Shown piece by piece: positions 50,344-61,900 of a stretch of DNA of 64,000 nucleotides. The DNA is taken from the NCBI RefSeq assembly GCF_024298965.1, contig NZ_CP085193.1, forward strand, positions 992,001-1,056,000, given 5' to 3'. Within the stretch, counting starts at the first letter, position 1; every line of letters starts with the position of its first letter. Origin of the DNA: Streptomyces rapamycinicus NRRL 5491. GTDB lineage: Bacteria > Actinomycetota > Actinomycetes > Streptomycetales > Streptomycetaceae. The notes below the pieces were generated by a model. It was not told the DNA's origin, ran no database searches, and saw only the letters and a program-made list of their open reading frames with translations. The position numbers and the translations under genes are program-made.

Positions 50344-51776
50344 GCCTTCGCTCCCGGCGCCAGGTCGAGAGCCAGCTGCTCGAGCTGCCGCTTGTCGGGC
50401 TTGCCGTTGCGGTTCAGGGGGAATCGCTCCAGGACGTGAATGCGGTTGGGGTGCTCGAAGTCGGGCAGCAGCGAGGTGATCGGCTCCCGCCAGTGCCGCG
50501 GCTCGCGCTGCTGCTCGTCCTCGACGAAGAACAGGAGCTGGCAGCCGCGCTGTTCGTCGGGGACGGGGACGACCTTGACGAGGCAGCCGCCCGCGGCCAG
50601 CTTGTGCTCGATGATCTCGGGGTAGAGCGTGTGGCCGTTGCGGTGCACCGCGGCCTTCCTGCCGAGGACGAAGAGGTTGTCCCCGCCGTCCAGATAGCCG
50701 AAGTCGCCGGTGGGGTACCAGTCGGTCCTGGCCGGGTCGACGGGGGCGACCGTGCCGTCCTCCGCCAGATAGCCCTCCATCAGGTCGGGCGAGTGGACCT
50801 GGATCTCCCCGACCTCGCCGGAGGTGAGGACGGCGCCCTCGTCGTCGACGATCCGCAGCTTCAGGCCCTCGACGGCCCGCCCGCAGGCGACCACGTTGTC
50901 CTCGGTCGCGAAGGCCACGTTCCCGGCCTCGGTGCTGCCGTAGCTGTCCAGCAGGGGCAGTCCGAACCGCCTGACGTAGTCGGCGACCAGGCCGGGGTCC
51001 AGCGGGGCCGCCCCGCTGCAGAACATCCGGACACCGGACAGTTCGTCCGCCAGAGCGGGCTTGCGGCCGATCATGTTGAGCATGCTGCGGTAGCTGGCCG
51101 GGGTGGCGTCGACCACCGTGGCCCCGCACGTGCCCGCCATGGCCATCGCCCGGTCCAGCCGCCGGTAGGGCGCGATGACCAGCGAGCACTTGACCAGCCA
51201 GGCGATGAGCACCATGGACAGCCCGTACTGGTGGGAGAAGGGCAGCAGCGGCAGCAGGACGTCATCGGGGCGGTGGCCCACCTGCTGGGCGTTGCGCTCC
51301 AGGTTCTTCAGGAACTTCGCCCCGGTCTTGACGACGCCCTTGGGCTCCCCGGTGGATCCGGAGGACCACATGATCAGGCCGTCGGGCAGCTCGCACCAGG
51401 TGTCGAGGGACAGCCGCCGCTCGGCGGGGGTCTGCTCCATGGATGCCACGAGCAGCTCGTAAATGGTGACCCGGGCCGGGCCGCTCTCGGGCATCGGGGT
51501 GTCGTCGTCGACCACGCAGATCTTGACCCCGGCCCGGTCGCAGATGCGCTGGGTGGCCTCCGCCCGCTCCTGGTGGTCGACCATGACGATCGACGCGCCG
51601 GTGTGCATCAGGGCGAGGAGGGCCCCGACATAGCCGGCGGAGTTGCCCGCCTTCAGCATGACCCGGGTGCCGTCGCTGACTCCGCGCTCGCGGAGCGCTT
51701 CGGCGATGGCCAGGGCCCTCTGTTCGAACTCGGGAAGCGAATGCACCGCTTCCGTCGCAAAGACCTTTGCGGTCAT
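50340..51776 (-). CDS. AMP-dependent acyl ligase (starter-unit activation)
   Basis: 478 aa, ATG start. The ATP loop is SSGSTGEPKGVVK (from residue 138), then DSYGSTEAGNVAF, the YPTGD motif and FVLGRKAAVHRNGHTLYP, and the catalytic Lys459 in NRNGKPDKRQLEQ. Adenylation domain without fused carrier or condensation domain, about the size of free-standing benzoate/short-acid ligases. It should activate a carboxylic acid as acyl-AMP and pass it to CoA or an ACP. Next to a lone acyltransferase and downstream of a PKS that begins with an ACP, so starter loading is the likely job. Confidence 0.9.
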   Translation of the reverse strand: MTAKVFATEAVHSLPEFEQRALAIAEALRERGVSDGTRVMLKAGNSAGYVGALLALMHTGASIVMVDHQERAEATQRICDRAGVKICVVDDDTPMPESGPARVTIYELLVASMEQTPAERRLSLDTWCELPDGLIMWSSGSTGEPKGVVKTGAKFLKNLERNAQQVGHRPDDVLLPLLPFSHQYGLSMVLIAWLVKCSLVIAPYRRLDRAMAMAGTCGATVVDATPASYRSMLNMIGRKPALADELSGVRMFCSGAAPLDPGLVADYVRRFGLPLLDSYGSTEAGNVAFATEDNVVACGRAVEGLKLRIVDDEGAVLTSGEVGEIQVHSPDLMEGYLAEDGTVAPVDPARTDWYPTGDFGYLDGGDNLFVLGRKAAVHRNGHTLYPEIIEHKLAAGGCLVKVVPVPDEQRGCQLLFFVEDEQQREPRHWREPITSLLPDFEHPNRIHVLERFPLNRNGKPDKRQLEQLALDLAPGAKA

Positions 51777-51864
51777 CGGGTTTCACTGAGCCTTTCTTCT
51801 TCTTGAAGTCTCTTGGGGTGAGAGCCACCCGCGACGCCGACGCTCTGCGAGACGTGGGCCGGGT

Positions 51865-51902
51865 CCGCGGGTCCCCCCGGAGGTCTCCGGGGGGACCCGC
51901 GG
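51865..51902 (-). terminator. Strong hairpin between PKS gene and ligase gene
   Basis: 17-bp perfect stem (CCGCGGGTCCCCCCGGA, 51865-51881, with 51886-51902) and a GGTC loop, directly after the PKS stop at 51907. The ligase start is 89 bases further, so it may have its own promoter or rely on read-through. Confidence 0.85.
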
Positions 51903-51906
51903 GCCG

Positions 51907-54900
51907 TCAGGAGTCGAGTTCGCCGAGCATCATGTCGATCAGCTCGTCGTCGTCCATCGCGTCGATGGAGTCCGTCTCCTTCTCCTCGGTGTCCTTCTCG
52001 GCCTGGTCCTTGCCGCTCGCCAACTCGGTGAGCGTGTCGAGCAGACCGGCGCGACGCAGCCGCTCCAGCGGAATCGACGTCAGAAGGGCACGGATCCTGA
52101 CCTCTTCCGGATCGACGTCCGGCTCGGCCGGGCTGTCCGTCGCCACCCGGCCGCGCAGATACTCGGCGAGCGCCGCGGGCGTGGGGTTGTCGAAGATCAG
52201 CGTGGAGGGGAGGCGGAGTCCGGTGGCCGAGTTCAGCCGGTTACGGAACTCCACGCCCGCCAGTGAGTCGAAGCCGAGGTTCTGGAAGGAGCGGTCGGGC
52301 TCGATGGACTGGGGGCCGCTGTGCCCCAGCACCATCGCCGCGCTGCCGCGCACCAGGTCGAGCAGCGCACGGTCGAGTTCGGCTCCGGACAGACCGGCCA
52401 GCTGCACCTTGGCCGACCCGGCGGTGGCCGCCTTACCGTCGGCCGCCTTGCTCCGCACCCGGACCACACCCCGCAGCAGGGTGGGGATGTCGGTCTGCCC
52501 GCTGAGCGCCGAGGTCTCCAGCCGCATCGGCACGAGCAGGGCGTCCTCGCTCGTCCGGCCGGCGTCCAGCAGACGCAGACCGCCCGCCATGGACAGGGCC
52601 GCCATGCCCTCACGCGCCATGCGCACCATGTCCGCCTGGCTGAGCGTGCCGGTCATGCCGCCCGCCTGCTCCCACGGGCCCCAGGCCATGGATACGGCGG
52701 GGAGGCCGAGGGTGCGCCGGTGTGCGGCGAGCGCGTCCAGGAAGGAGTTGGCCGCGGCGTAGTTGCCCTGTCCCGGGCTGCCGAACACACCGGCGACGGA
52801 CGAGAACATCACGAACTCCGCCAGGTCCAGATGGCGGGTCAGCTCGTGCAGGTTCCACGCCGCGTCGACCTTCGGCTCGAAGACCGCGTCGATCCGCTTC
52901 GGCGACAGGGTGTCGATGACACCGTCGTCGAGCACGCCCGCCGCGTGGACGACGGCGGTCAGCGGCCGGCCGGCGGGGATGCCGGACAGCACCCGCTCCA
53001 GGGACGCGCGGTCGGCCACGTCGCAGGCCGCCAGCGTCACCGACGCGCCCGCCTCGGTCAGTTCGGCCTCGAGGTCGGCCGCGCCCTCCGCGTCCGGCCC
53101 GCGCCGGGAGACCAGGACCAGGTTGCGCACTCCGCACTCGGCCACCAGATGGCGGGCCACCTCGCTGCCCAGGCCGCCGGTGCCACCGGTCACCAGCACC
53201 GAACCCTCGGGGTTCAGGGCGTGGGACATGGTGAACACGTTCTTGCCGATGTGCCGGGCCTGGCTGATGTACCGCACCGCGTCCGGGGCCCGGCGCACGT
53301 CCCACGCGGTCACCGGAAGCGGGCTCAGCACGCCGCGGTCGAAGAGGTCGACCAGTTCGACCAGCATCCGCTGGATCCGGTCGAAGTCGGTGATGACCAG
53401 GTCGTACGCCTGGTACTCCACCCCGGGGTGGTCCGCGGCGACGACCTCGGGGTCACGCACGTCGAGCTTGCCCATCTCCAGGAACCGCCCGCCCCTGGGC
53501 ATCAGCCGCAGCGAGGCGTCGACGAACTCGCGGGCGAGCGAGTCCAGCACCATGTCCACGCCCCGGCCGTCGGTGGCGTCCAGGAACCGTCGCTCGAACT
53601 CCACGTCACGCGACGAGGCGATGTGCTTCTCGTCGAATCCCATCGCCCGGAGGGTGTCCCACTTGCCACGGCTGGCCGTGGCGTAGACCTCGGCGCCGAG
53701 GTGGCGTGCGAGTTGCACGGCCGCCATGCCCACACCACCGGTGGCGGCGTGCACGAGGATGGACTCGCCCGCCCGCAGCCCGCCGAGCTCGACCAGGCCG
53801 AGGTAAGCCGTCAGGAAGACCACCGGCACCGAGGCGCCCTGGGCGAACGTCCAGCCCCGCGGCAGCGGGACGACCTGCCGCCGCTCGGCGACCGCGATGG
53901 GCCCGAACGATGCGTTGATCATGCCCATGACCCGGTCACCGGGTGCCAGGTCGGTCACTCCCGGGCCGACCTCCAGCACCACACCGGCGCCCTCGCCGCC
54001 CATCGTGGCGTGGTCGTCCGGGTACATGCCGAGGGCGATCAGCGCGTCGCGGAAGTTCAGACCGGCGGCGCGGACCGCGATCCGGACCTGTCCGGGGGCC
54101 AGCGGCGCCTCCGCCTCCGGGTCGGGCAGCAGCGCGAGGCCGTCCAGAGTGCCCCCGCCCGTGGTGCCGAGCTTCCACGCCGAGGTCCCGGCGGGAGCCT
54201 CGAGCACCCGGCCCGCGGCGTTCCTGGCGAGCCGGGGAACCAGCCCCTGGCCCACGCGGAGCGCCACCTCGCGCTCGTCCGCCGCGATCGCGGCCGTCAC
54301 CACACCGGCGGCCGCGGTGGCCGATTCGGCGTGACGGTCGATGTCCACCAGCTGGATCCGGCCCGGGTTCTCCGTGGCCGCCGAGCGCAGCAGTCCCCAG
54401 ACGGCGGCGTTGGACAGTCCGGCGACGCTCTCGCCCGGGCCCGTCGCGACCGCGTCGCTGGTGACGACCACCAGCCGGGCCCCGTCGAACCGGTCCTCCG
54501 CGAGCCAGGACTGCACCAGGGCCAGCGCCCGGTGGGTCGCCTTGTGAGCGGCGTCGGCGAGGTTCCCGGCGTCCGGCCCGGCGGGGTCGGCACCGCACCA
54601 GGCCCAGACCACGTCCGGCACCGCGACACCCTCGTCGACGGCGGCGATGAGCGCGTCCACGCCGGTGTACTCGGCGTACTCGACACCGGAGGCAGTGAGC
54701 AGCTCGGCAGCCCGCGCCCGGTCGGTGCCGATCAGCGCCGTGGACACACCGTCCGCGGTCGGGTTGCCGCCCCGCGCGGCGGAGAACACGTCCCAGTCGG
54801 CCCGGAACAGGCTTCCGTCGCCGCTGGTGGCACGCGACCCCGAGGCGAACCGCTCAGCCGCCACCTCGCGCACCACCAGCGACTCCACCGAGGCGACGGG

Positions 54901-57900
54901 AGCGCCCGTGGCATCGGTCACCAGCAGCGCGACCGTGTCCTTGCCCTGCGGGCGCAGCCGCACCCGCACCCGTCCGGCGCCCACCGCGTGCAGGGTCACC
55001 CCGGTGAAGGAGAACGGCAGCGTCACGCGTCCGCTCTCACCGCCGAAGTCGCCCATCTCCATGGCGTGCAGAGCGGCGTCGAGCAGCGCGGGGTGCAGGC
55101 CGAACCGTCCGGCCTCCTGGGCGGCCGAGTCCGGCAGCGCCACCTCGGCGTAGACGTCGCCGTCCAGCCGCCAGACCGACTCCAGCCCCTGGAAGACCGG
55201 CCCGTATCCGTAACCGACCTGGGCCAGGCCCTCGTAGAAGCCCTCCATCGGCACCCGCTCGGCGCCCGGGACGGGCCACTGCAGCAGGCTGTCGGTGACC
55301 GCGGCGCCGCTGTCGGCCTCGAGGATGCCCTGGGCGTGCCGCACCCACTCCTCCCCCGGCTCGTCGCTGTCGGAGCGCGAGTACACGCCGAGGGGCCGTA
55401 CGCCGGACTCGTCGGCGGGGCCGACCACGAGCTGGACGCGGACGCCGCCCTGCTCCGGCAGGAGCAGTGGGGTCTCGAGGGTGAGTTCGCCGAGCCGCCC
55501 CGCCCCGGTCTCGGTGCCCGCGAGCAGGCCGAGCTCCACGAATCCGGTGCCGGGGAAGAGCACTCCGCCGGCCACGGCGTGGTCGGCGAGCCACGGGTGG
55601 GTCTGCAGCGACAGACGCCCGGTCAGCACCGTACGGTCGCCCTCGGCCAGTTCGTTGAGGCCGCCGAGCAGCGGGTGGTCCACCCTGCCGAGCCCGACGC
55701 TCCGGGCGTCGCCGGCCACCGCGCCACCCGACTCCAGCCAGTACCGCTTGTGCTGGAAGGCGTAGGTCGGCAGGGTGACCCGGCGGGCGCCGCGCCCGGA
55801 GTACACCGCGTCCCAGTCCACTGCGACACCGCTCGCGTACAGGGTGGCGACCGCCTCGGCCAGCGTCTGGGCCTCGGCGCGCCCGGAGCGGGCCAGTGGC
55901 ACGAAGGCCGCGTCGGCGCCGACGGCGTCCAGGCAGTCCTGGCCCATCGCGGTCAGCACGGCGTCGGGGCCGAGCTCCACGCACGTCGTCACGCCCTGGT
56001 CGGCGAGGCGGCGCATACCGTCGTCGAAGCGGACCGCCTCCCGAACGTGGCGGACCCAGTACTCGGAGGTGGCCAGTTCGGCGCCCGCGACCTCGCCGCT
56101 GACGTTGGAGATGACCGGGATCGCCGGGGCCGAGTACTCGAGGCAGGCGGCGATCTGGCCGAACTCCTCCAGCATGGCGTCCATCCGGGGGGAGTGGAAC
56201 GCGTGGCTCACCCGCAGCCGCTTGGTCTTGCGGCCCTGGGCCTCCCAGTGACCGGCGAGTTCGAGCACCGCGTCCTCGTCGCCTGAGAGCACCACCGAGG
56301 TGGGGCCGTTGAGCGCCGCCAGCGACACCTTGTCCTCGCGGCCCTCCAGGCTCTCGGCCACCTCCTGCTCCGACGCCTGGACGGCCACCATCGCGCCGCC
56401 CTCGGGCAGTTCCTGCATCAGCCGTCCGCGGGCCGCCACCAGGGCGCACGCGTCCTCCAGGGACAGCACCCCGGCGACGTGGGCCGCGGCGATCTCGCCC
56501 ACCGAATGCCCCATCAGGAAGTCGGGGCGCACGCCCCAGGACTCCAGCAGGCGGAACAGGGCCACCTCGAAGGCGAACAGCCCGGCCTGGGTGAACATCG
56601 TCCGGTTGAGCTCGTCACCGGTCGCCGCCGCGTCGTCGTCCTCGGGGCCGAAGACCACGTCGAGCACGGAGGTCCCGAGGCGCACCTCGAGGTAGTCACA
56701 CGCCTCGTCGAAGACATCGGCGAAGACCGGGTAGGTCTCGTAGAGCTCGCGGCCCATGCCCAGCCGCTGGGCACCCTGGCCGGTGAACAGGAACGCCACC
56801 CGCTGGGCCGTGGACCTGCCCAGCACCAGGCCCGGCGCGGCGGTGTCCTCGGCGAGCGCCGCGAGTCCCCGCAGCAGCCCCTCGCGGTCGGAGGCCACCA
56901 CCACCGCACGGTGCTCGAGCGCGGCACGCGTCATGGCGGACGACCATCCGACGTCGACCGGCCGCGCGTCGGGCTGGCGCACCACGTGCTCGCGCAGCCG
57001 CGCGGCCTGCGCCCGCAGCGCCTCCTCGCTCCTGGCGGACACCAGCCACGACACGGGCTGGGAAGCCGTGTCCGCGTCGGCGTCGTCGTCGTCGTCCGTG
57101 GCGGGGGCGGGCTCCAGCGGCGGGGCCTGCTCGATGATGGCGTGCGCGTTGGTGCCGCTCATGCCGAACGAGGAGACACCCGCGCGGCGCGGCTGCCCGG
57201 TCTCGGGCCAGGAGCGCTGCTCGGCGAGCAGTGCCACGCCGCCCGAGGACCAGTCCACGTGCGGGGTCGGCACGTCCACGTGCAGCGTCTTGGGCAGGAC
57301 GCCGTGGCGCATGGCCATCACCATCTTGATGACGGCACCCGCACCGGCCGCCGCCTGGGTGTGGCCGATGTTCGACTTGAGGGACCCCAGCCACACCGGC
57401 TCCCCCTCCGGGCGGCTCTCGCCGTAGGTGGCGATCAGCGCCTGCGCCTCGATGGGGTCGCCGAGCGAGGTTCCGGTGCCGTGCGCCTCGACCACGTCGA
57501 CCTGGTCGGCGGTCAGCTCGGCGTTGGCCAGCGCCTGGCGGATGACGCGCTGCTGGGAGCGCCCGTTGGGGGCGGTCAGACCGTTGCTGGCGCCGTCCTG
57601 GTTGACGGCGGAGCCGCGCACGATGGCCAGCACCTCGTGGCCGTTGCGCCGGGCGTCGGAGAGACGCTCCACCAGCAGGACGCCGACGCCCTCGGCCCAT
57701 GAGGTGCCGTCGGCCTCGGCGCCGAACGCCTTGCAGCGCCCGTTGGAGGAGAGTCCGCGCTGGCGGCTGAAGAGGATGAAGTCGCCCGGGGTGGGCATCG
57801 TGGCGACACCGGTGGCGAGCGCGAGGTCGCACTCGCCCTGGCGCAGCGAGTGGGCCGCCTGGTGGAGGGAGACCAGCGACGAGGAGCACGCGGTGTCCAC

Positions 57901-58821
57901 GGTCACGGCCGGGCCCTCGAAGCCGAAGGTGTAGGAGATGCGCCCGGAGGCGACGCTGCCCGCGATGCCGGTCAGCGCGTAGCCCTCGAGGCCGCTCTTG
58001 GTGCTCTGGAGGTGCGGCCCGTAGTCGTGGTGCTCCGCGCCGGTGAAGACGGCGGTCCTGCTCCCCCTCAGCTTGGTCACGTCGATACCGGCCCGCTCGA
58101 AGACCTCCCAGCTGGTCTCCAGCAGCAGCCGCTGCTGCGGGTCCATCGACAGCGCCTCACGCGGCGATATGCCGAAGAACTCCGCGTCGAACTCGGGGAC
58201 GTCGTGGATGAAGCCGCCCTCGGTCGCGTAGCTGGTGCCGGGCCGGTCCGGGTCGGGGCTGTAGAGCGCCTCCAGGTCCCAGCCCCGGTCGGTGGGGAAC
58301 GGGGTGATGGCGTCCACGCCCTCGGCGACGACCTTCCACAGGTCCTCGGGGCTGTTGACGCCTCCGGGGAAGCGGCAGCTCATCCCGACGATCGCGATGG
58401 GGTCGTCCGAGCCCACGACGGCACGCGCGGGAGCGGTGTCGTCGCTGTCGACGGGGACGATCTGCCGGTGGAGGTGGTCCGCCAGTTCGCTGGGCGTCGG
58501 GTAGTCGTAGGCGAGCGACACCTCCAGCGGGAGGCCGGTGGCGGCCACCAGTCCGCGGTGCAGATTGACCGCCGCGAGCGAGTCGAGACCCAGGTCGAGG
58601 AACGAGCTCCGCGCGTCGAGCGCGCGCGGCGACTCGGACCGCAGCGCCGCGGCGACGTGTGCGCGTACCAGGTCGAACAGGACCCTGCGCTGTTCGAGGT
58701 CCGGCAGTTCGTGGAAGTCCGGACCGAGTGACGGCAGTTCACCGGGGCTCTCGTCACGATCCGGCCCAGCCTGCACGATGGACTCCTCCGAGTCGCTGGA
58801 CCCGTTCAACATGGTGCTCAC
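51907..58821 (-). CDS. Type I polyketide synthase: starter ACP + full-reducing module (ACP-KS-AT-DH-ER-KR-ACP)
   Basis: 2304 aa, ATG start. An N-terminal ACP (phosphopantetheine Ser81 in LGLDS) replaces a normal loading domain. The KS spans ~141-565 (Cys312 in DTACSSS, His447, His487); AT ~675-980 has GHSVG (Ser773) and HAFH (873-876), predicting malonyl-CoA; DH starts ~1049 with [10 protein letters not shown] (His1081). The ER follows at about base 54160 with the NADPH motif [21 protein letters not shown]. The KR at about 53210-52680 has GGTGGLG and LDD, the B-type stereo signature. The final ACP ([13 protein letters not shown]) and the acidic tail [19 protein letters not shown], a class 1 docking helix, end the chain. 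The docking end means the chain passes to another subunit. Confidence 0.95.
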   Translation of the reverse strand: MSTMLNGSSDSEESIVQAGPDRDESPGELPSLGPDFHELPDLEQRRVLFDLVRAHVAAALRSESPRALDARSSFLDLGLDSLAAVNLHRGLVAATGLPLEVSLAYDYPTPSELADHLHRQIVPVDSDDTAPARAVVGSDDPIAIVGMSCRFPGGVNSPEDLWKVVAEGVDAITPFPTDRGWDLEALYSPDPDRPGTSYATEGGFIHDVPEFDAEFFGISPREALSMDPQQRLLLETSWEVFERAGIDVTKLRGSRTAVFTGAEHHDYGPHLQSTKSGLEGYALTGIAGSVASGRISYTFGFEGPAVTVDTACSSSLVSLHQAAHSLRQGECDLALATGVATMPTPGDFILFSRQRGLSSNGRCKAFGAEADGTSWAEGVGVLLVERLSDARRNGHEVLAIVRGSAVNQDGASNGLTAPNGRSQQRVIRQALANAELTADQVDVVEAHGTGTSLGDPIEAQALIATYGESRPEGEPVWLGSLKSNIGHTQAAAGAGAVIKMVMAMRHGVLPKTLHVDVPTPHVDWSSGGVALLAEQRSWPETGQPRRAGVSSFGMSGTNAHAIIEQAPPLEPAPATDDDDDADADTASQPVSWLVSARSEEALRAQAARLREHVVRQPDARPVDVGWSSAMTRAALEHRAVVVASDREGLLRGLAALAEDTAAPGLVLGRSTAQRVAFLFTGQGAQRLGMGRELYETYPVFADVFDEACDYLEVRLGTSVLDVVFGPEDDDAAATGDELNRTMFTQAGLFAFEVALFRLLESWGVRPDFLMGHSVGEIAAAHVAGVLSLEDACALVAARGRLMQELPEGGAMVAVQASEQEVAESLEGREDKVSLAALNGPTSVVLSGDEDAVLELAGHWEAQGRKTKRLRVSHAFHSPRMDAMLEEFGQIAACLEYSAPAIPVISNVSGEVAGAELATSEYWVRHVREAVRFDDGMRRLADQGVTTCVELGPDAVLTAMGQDCLDAVGADAAFVPLARSGRAEAQTLAEAVATLYASGVAVDWDAVYSGRGARRVTLPTYAFQHKRYWLESGGAVAGDARSVGLGRVDHPLLGGLNELAEGDRTVLTGRLSLQTHPWLADHAVAGGVLFPGTGFVELGLLAGTETGAGRLGELTLETPLLLPEQGGVRVQLVVGPADESGVRPLGVYSRSDSDEPGEEWVRHAQGILEADSGAAVTDSLLQWPVPGAERVPMEGFYEGLAQVGYGYGPVFQGLESVWRLDGDVYAEVALPDSAAQEAGRFGLHPALLDAALHAMEMGDFGGESGRVTLPFSFTGVTLHAVGAGRVRVRLRPQGKDTVALLVTDATGAPVASVESLVVREVAAERFASGSRATSGDGSLFRADWDVFSAARGGNPTADGVSTALIGTDRARAAELLTASGVEYAEYTGVDALIAAVDEGVAVPDVVWAWCGADPAGPDAGNLADAAHKATHRALALVQSWLAEDRFDGARLVVVTSDAVATGPGESVAGLSNAAVWGLLRSAATENPGRIQLVDIDRHAESATAAAGVVTAAIAADEREVALRVGQGLVPRLARNAAGRVLEAPAGTSAWKLGTTGGGTLDGLALLPDPEAEAPLAPGQVRIAVRAAGLNFRDALIALGMYPDDHATMGGEGAGVVLEVGPGVTDLAPGDRVMGMINASFGPIAVAERRQVVPLPRGWTFAQGASVPVVFLTAYLGLVELGGLRAGESILVHAATGGVGMAAVQLARHLGAEVYATASRGKWDTLRAMGFDEKHIASSRDVEFERRFLDATDGRGVDMVLDSLAREFVDASLRLMPRGGRFLEMGKLDVRDPEVVAADHPGVEYQAYDLVITDFDRIQRMLVELVDLFDRGVLSPLPVTAWDVRRAPDAVRYISQARHIGKNVFTMSHALNPEGSVLVTGGTGGLGSEVARHLVAECGVRNLVLVSRRGPDAEGAADLEAELTEAGASVTLAACDVADRASLERVLSGIPAGRPLTAVVHAAGVLDDGVIDTLSPKRIDAVFEPKVDAAWNLHELTRHLDLAEFVMFSSVAGVFGSPGQGNYAAANSFLDALAAHRRTLGLPAVSMAWGPWEQAGGMTGTLSQADMVRMAREGMAALSMAGGLRLLDAGRTSEDALLVPMRLETSALSGQTDIPTLLRGVVRVRSKAADGKAATAGSAKVQLAGLSGAELDRALLDLVRGSAAMVLGHSGPQSIEPDRSFQNLGFDSLAGVEFRNRLNSATGLRLPSTLIFDNPTPAALAEYLRGRVATDSPAEPDVDPEEVRIRALLTSIPLERLRRAGLLDTLTELASGKDQAEKDTEEKETDSIDAMDDDELIDMMLGELDS

Positions 58822-58890
58822 CTAACTCCTGCCTTGTGGAAATGCCCTGCGTCAAAGCTGTGTGCCGCGCCGATCGCGGCTTCGGCGTGG

Positions 58891-58925
58891 GCGCCCGCCC
58901 GCGGGTCATGGGTGCGGGCGGGCGC
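58891..58925 (-). terminator. Hairpin between the two PKS genes
   Basis: 12-bp perfect stem GCGCCCGCCCGC (58891-58902) with 58914-58925, loop 11 bases, just after the thioesterase-module stop at 58934. Confidence 0.7.
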
Positions 58926-58933
58926 GTGATTCG

Positions 58934-61900
58934 CTAGAGGTCGGCCACCCAGTCCTCGATGGCCTGTGCGGTGGTGCCCACCTGCTTCTCCATCATGGTG
59001 AAGTGGTTCCCGGGTACGTCGATCACGGAGTCGGCGGGCCAGTCCGACTGCCAGCTCGCGGACGCGTCCGGATCCACCTCCCCCACCGGCTCGGACGCAC
59101 GGACAAGAAGGCTGGGGACCGAGCTCTCCGGCACCTTCCACCCATCGAACAGGTGCATGTACCAGCCCATGGCGGACATCCGGACGCCCTCCATGGAAAC
59201 GAGGGCCTCCCGCTCGTACATCTCGTCCAGCATCGCGTTCTCGAACTGGCCGATGCTCGAGCTGTACGGAAGGTAGGTGTCCAGCAGGACGACTCCCGCG
59301 GGCGGTGTGCCCTGCTCCTCCAGAGCGGCGGCCACCGAGTACGCGACCATTCCTCCGGCCGACGAGCCGACCAGTACGACCGGGGCACCGTCGGCGTACT
59401 CGGAGACGGTCCGCGCCTGGAGGCGGAACAACGCCTCCGGGGTGGCCGGAAGGCTCTCGCCCTGAACGAACCCCACGGCGGGAAGGGCGGCGACGTCCCG
59501 GCTGCCCCGGAAGGGGGCGGCGAGCTGCGCGTACTGGTGGACGCCGCCCAGCGCCATGTACGAGGAGCAGCACATCAGCCGGGTGCGCTCGGTACCCCGG
59601 GAGAGCCGGACCGGCCTGATGTGCCCGTCGAAGTCGGCCGGGTCCTCGAAGGTCGGACGCAGCCGCGCGGCGTTCATCAGCAGATCCATGCCGATCTTGG
59701 TCTTGCCCTGCTCCGCCGCCTGCCGGAACAGGGAGCCGAGGGTGTCGGGCGCGTCCGCCTGCGGCGCCGGGGGCGCGGCCGCGGGCGCCGGAGCCGCGCC
59801 CGTAGCGGCCGGAGCTGACGGCTCGTGGACCTGACGGCCGGCGGGAGCGGACGCGATCGCGGCCGCGAGCCGGGGCCGCAGATGGGAGACCAGCTCCCGG
59901 GGGCTCGGGTGGTCGAAGACCACCGTGGTGTTCAGCCGGAGGCCGGTGACGGTGGCGAGCTGATTACGGAACTCCACCGCCGTGAGGGAGTTGAAGCCCA
60001 TCTCCATGAACTCGTGGCCCGCGTCGACGTCGGCGGGGGACGCGAAACCGAGCACCGCGGCGGCGAGGGTACGCACCAGTTCGAGAAGCGCCTCCTCGGT
60101 CTCGGTTTCCGACAGCCCGGCCAGCCGCTGACGCAACTGGGCGGGCTGGTCGCCCGCCTCGGACTCGGCCGCCCGGACCGCGCGGCGGACGGGAGATTCC
60201 GGGACGACGGCCCTGAACACGGCGGGCATCGCGGCGCCCTGGGCTCGCAGCGCGCCCAGGTCCAGCCGGGTCGGGATCACCACGGCCGGGTCGGAGGTGA
60301 CGCCCGCGTCGAAGAGCTTCAGCCCCTCCTCGGAGGAGAGCGGCACCAGGCCGGAGCGCGACACCCGGCGCAGTTCCCCCTGCCCGAGGTGGCCTGTCAT
60401 GCCGCTGGCCTGCTCCCACAGGCCCCACGCCAGCGAGACAGCCGGCAGTCCTCGAGCGCGGCGCCATGACGCGAGGCCGTCCAGGAACACGTTCGCCGCG
60501 GCGTAGTTGCTCTGCCCGGCCGCGCCGAACACACCGGCAGCCGACGAGAACAGCACGAACGCCGACAGGTCCATACCCGCGGTCAGCTCATGCAGGTTCC
60601 AGGCCGCGTCCACCTTGGCCCGCAGCACCGGGCTCACCCGCTCACGCGTCAGCGACGCGAACAGCCCGTCGTCGAGCACACCGGCCGCATGGACCACGGC
60701 ACTCAGCGCGAACCCCTCGGGCAGCCCCGACAACGCCGCGGTGAGCGCCTCGCGGTCCGCGGCGTCACACGCCGCGATCATCACCTCGGCGCCCGCGGCC
60801 TCCAGTTCGGCCCGCGTCCCGGCGGCGCCCTCCGCCTCAGCACCGCGGCGGGACATCAGCACCAGCTTCCTGACGCCATGCCGGGTGACCAGATGCCGGG
60901 CCACCAGGCTGCCCAGCAGACCGGTGCCGCCCGTCACCAGCACCGCTCCGGAGCCGAAGACACCCGGCTCCGGAGCGTCACCCGCTTGCGGCGACCGGCC
61001 CAGACGCGGCACGCGGACCTCACCGGAGCGCACCACCACCTGCTCCTCACCGGAGGCCACCACCCCCGCGAGGAGCCCCGCCGCCCGCTCGACATCGTCC
61101 GTGTCGACCAGCACCACACGGCCCGGGTTCTCCGACTGCGCCGACCGCACCAGTCCCCATACGGCCGCACCCGCCAGGTCCGCCACACCGTCACCGATGT
61201 CAACGGCGCCCCGTGTCACCACCGCCAGCCGGGTGTCCGTGAACCGTTCGTCCGCCAGCCATGACTGGAGGCCCTCCAGCACCTCGCCGACCCGCCCGTG
61301 CACCTCCTCGACCACGGCCGAACCGGCCGCGGCCACCGGCAGCACCACCAGGCCCGGGACGAGCGTGCCCGCCGCCACGGCGTCGCCGAGCGCCGCCGGG
61401 TCCGGGTACGTGTCGACGATGACGCCCGATGCCTCCAGAGCGGCGCCCACGCCGAGGCGGTCGTCGCCCAGCACCGCCCACCAGCCGGATGCCAAGGCCC
61501 CGTCCTCGACGGGCTGTGCGGTGTCCGCGGTCCACTCCATGCGGAACAGCGCGTCACCGTTCGTCCGGCCCGCGTTCCGCAGTGTCTGGGCCTTCATCTG
61601 CCTCAGGACGAGGGATTCGACGGAGGCCACCGGGCGGCCCGAGGCGTCGGCTATCGCCAGCGACACCGCCTGCCGCCCGTCCGGCACCACCCGGACGCGC
61701 AAAGCTCCCGCGCCGACGGCCTCCAGGGAGAAGCCTCGCCACGAGAACGGCAGCAGAGTGCCCGCACTCGGCGCGTCGTCGCCGCCGTGCAGCGCCTTGT
61801 CCACGCCGATCGCGTGGAGGGCCGCGTCGAACAGGGCCGGGTGCAGCCCGAAGTGCTTCGCGGTGCCGAGCTGATCCTCGGGCAGCTCCACGTCGGCGAA

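Noticed and set aside
53795..53810. TTA codon in the PKS gene (bldA dependence)
   Set aside because: The TTA seen there spans two codons (GCT TAC) and is not in frame.
52321..56286. 1321-codon open frame opposite the PKS
   Set aside because: No domain, biased composition, and the minus strand carries clear PKS domains throughout.
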